A stretch of 35,413 nucleotides of DNA from a virus: IMG/VR virus record IMGVR_UViG_3300048123_000034, positions 1-35,413 of that record; one strand, written 5' to 3'. The notes under the pieces were generated by a model. The model ran no database searches and was not told the origin of the DNA. It saw nothing but the letters and a program-made list of their open reading frames with translations. The position numbers and the translations under genes are program-made. Position 1 is the stretch's first letter. The number at the start of each line of letters is the position of its first letter. Positions 35,349-35,413 of the stretch are shown here, piece after piece.

Positions 35349-35413
35349 TTAACTCCGTGACTTCATGTATTTGGCCTGCATCGTAGACTCTAAGCGTTTT
35401 ACAGCGTCTAAGT
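35349..35413 (-). CDS. C-terminal end of a gene continuing past the right edge
   Basis: Only the last 20 codons are visible, reading LDAVKRLESTMQAKYMKSRS before TAA. This is a basic helical end. A stop 17 nt before a terminator supports it as a true gene end. It lies upstream of the lysis genes on the same strand and could be the end of a structural gene, but that cannot be judged here. Confidence 0.5.
   Translation of the reverse strand, partial: LDAVKRLESTMQAKYMKSRS

Overview
The window looks like about 35 kb of a tailed phage that infects a member of the Bacteroidota (Flavobacterium/Cellulophaga/Bacteroides-like hosts). The reasons are its low GC, very tight packing of genes with ATGA and TAATG stop/start overlaps, A-rich rather than clear Shine-Dalgarno start regions, many tiny genes, a phage-type tRNA, and protein families typical of such phages: a family B DNA polymerase, a DnaB-type helicase, a Sak4-like recombinase ATPase, a RusA-like resolvase, UDG, a MazG-like enzyme, a VWA/MoxR pair, PhoH, DUF5675 and the small basic MAKHINSAHR-type peptide. 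No integrase, RNA polymerase, terminase or capsid gene is visible. At most the C-terminal end of one further gene shows at the right edge. Several replication families resemble those of crAss-like phages, but no structural gene is present to place it.

Layout. (1) 1-2.56 kb: a chain of small independent transcription units. Each has a near-identical promoter-like element (AACAGTTTCTNTAG, 8 copies), one small gene and a hairpin terminator, several closed by a UNCG-type tetraloop. One unit (about 1.68-1.91 kb) has promoter and terminator but only a folded, apparently non-coding transcript. (2) 2.56-3.02 kb: AT-rich, non-coding. (3) 3.0-6.6 kb: small genes, a ParB-like protein, zinc-ribbon proteins and tRNA-Arg(UCU). 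(4) 6.6-7.05 kb: mostly non-coding, with hairpins and a 20-bp-spaced direct repeat. (5) 7.05-9.65 kb: an array of tiny genes joined by a 23-nt junction repeat that carries the start codon of the next gene and often the last codons of the previous one, followed by a run of overlapping tiny membrane-protein genes. (6) 9.6-15.1 kb: MazG-like NTP pyrophosphohydrolase, HNH nuclease, SF2 helicase, NinB-like protein and uracil-DNA glycosylase. (7) 15.17-15.99 kb, minus strand: an overlapping coiled-coil membrane protein/lipoprotein pair with spanin features. (8) 16.1-30.2 kb, plus strand: the replication and recombination operon. It starts with a DnaA domain-IV-like protein and runs through DnaB-like helicase, Sak4-like ATPase, SSB-like protein, Toprim primase, RusA-like resolvase, metallopeptidase-VWA protein, MoxR-like AAA+ ATPase, two tandem paralogues, PD-(D/E)XK exonuclease and PolB. 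(9) 30.2-31.2 kb: two small metabolic-type genes, a long structured leader and a three-way-junction RNA candidate. (10) 31.26-35.41 kb, minus strand: one compact operon reading holin-like protein, DUF5675 putative lysis enzyme, three small proteins, membrane histidine kinase, stand-alone receiver protein, coiled-coil two-TM protein, PhoH and a 51-aa protein.

How it fits together. The left modules are probably early host-takeover genes under one shared promoter type. The centre is an almost self-sufficient replication/recombination set. The right minus-strand operon is most notable: a complete two-component pair (transmembrane sensor kinase plus receiver) sits translationally coupled just downstream of a holin/DUF5675 lysis cassette. 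This suggests that the phage senses something at the envelope and couples it to lysis or to late host physiology. That link is inference from gene order, not demonstrated.
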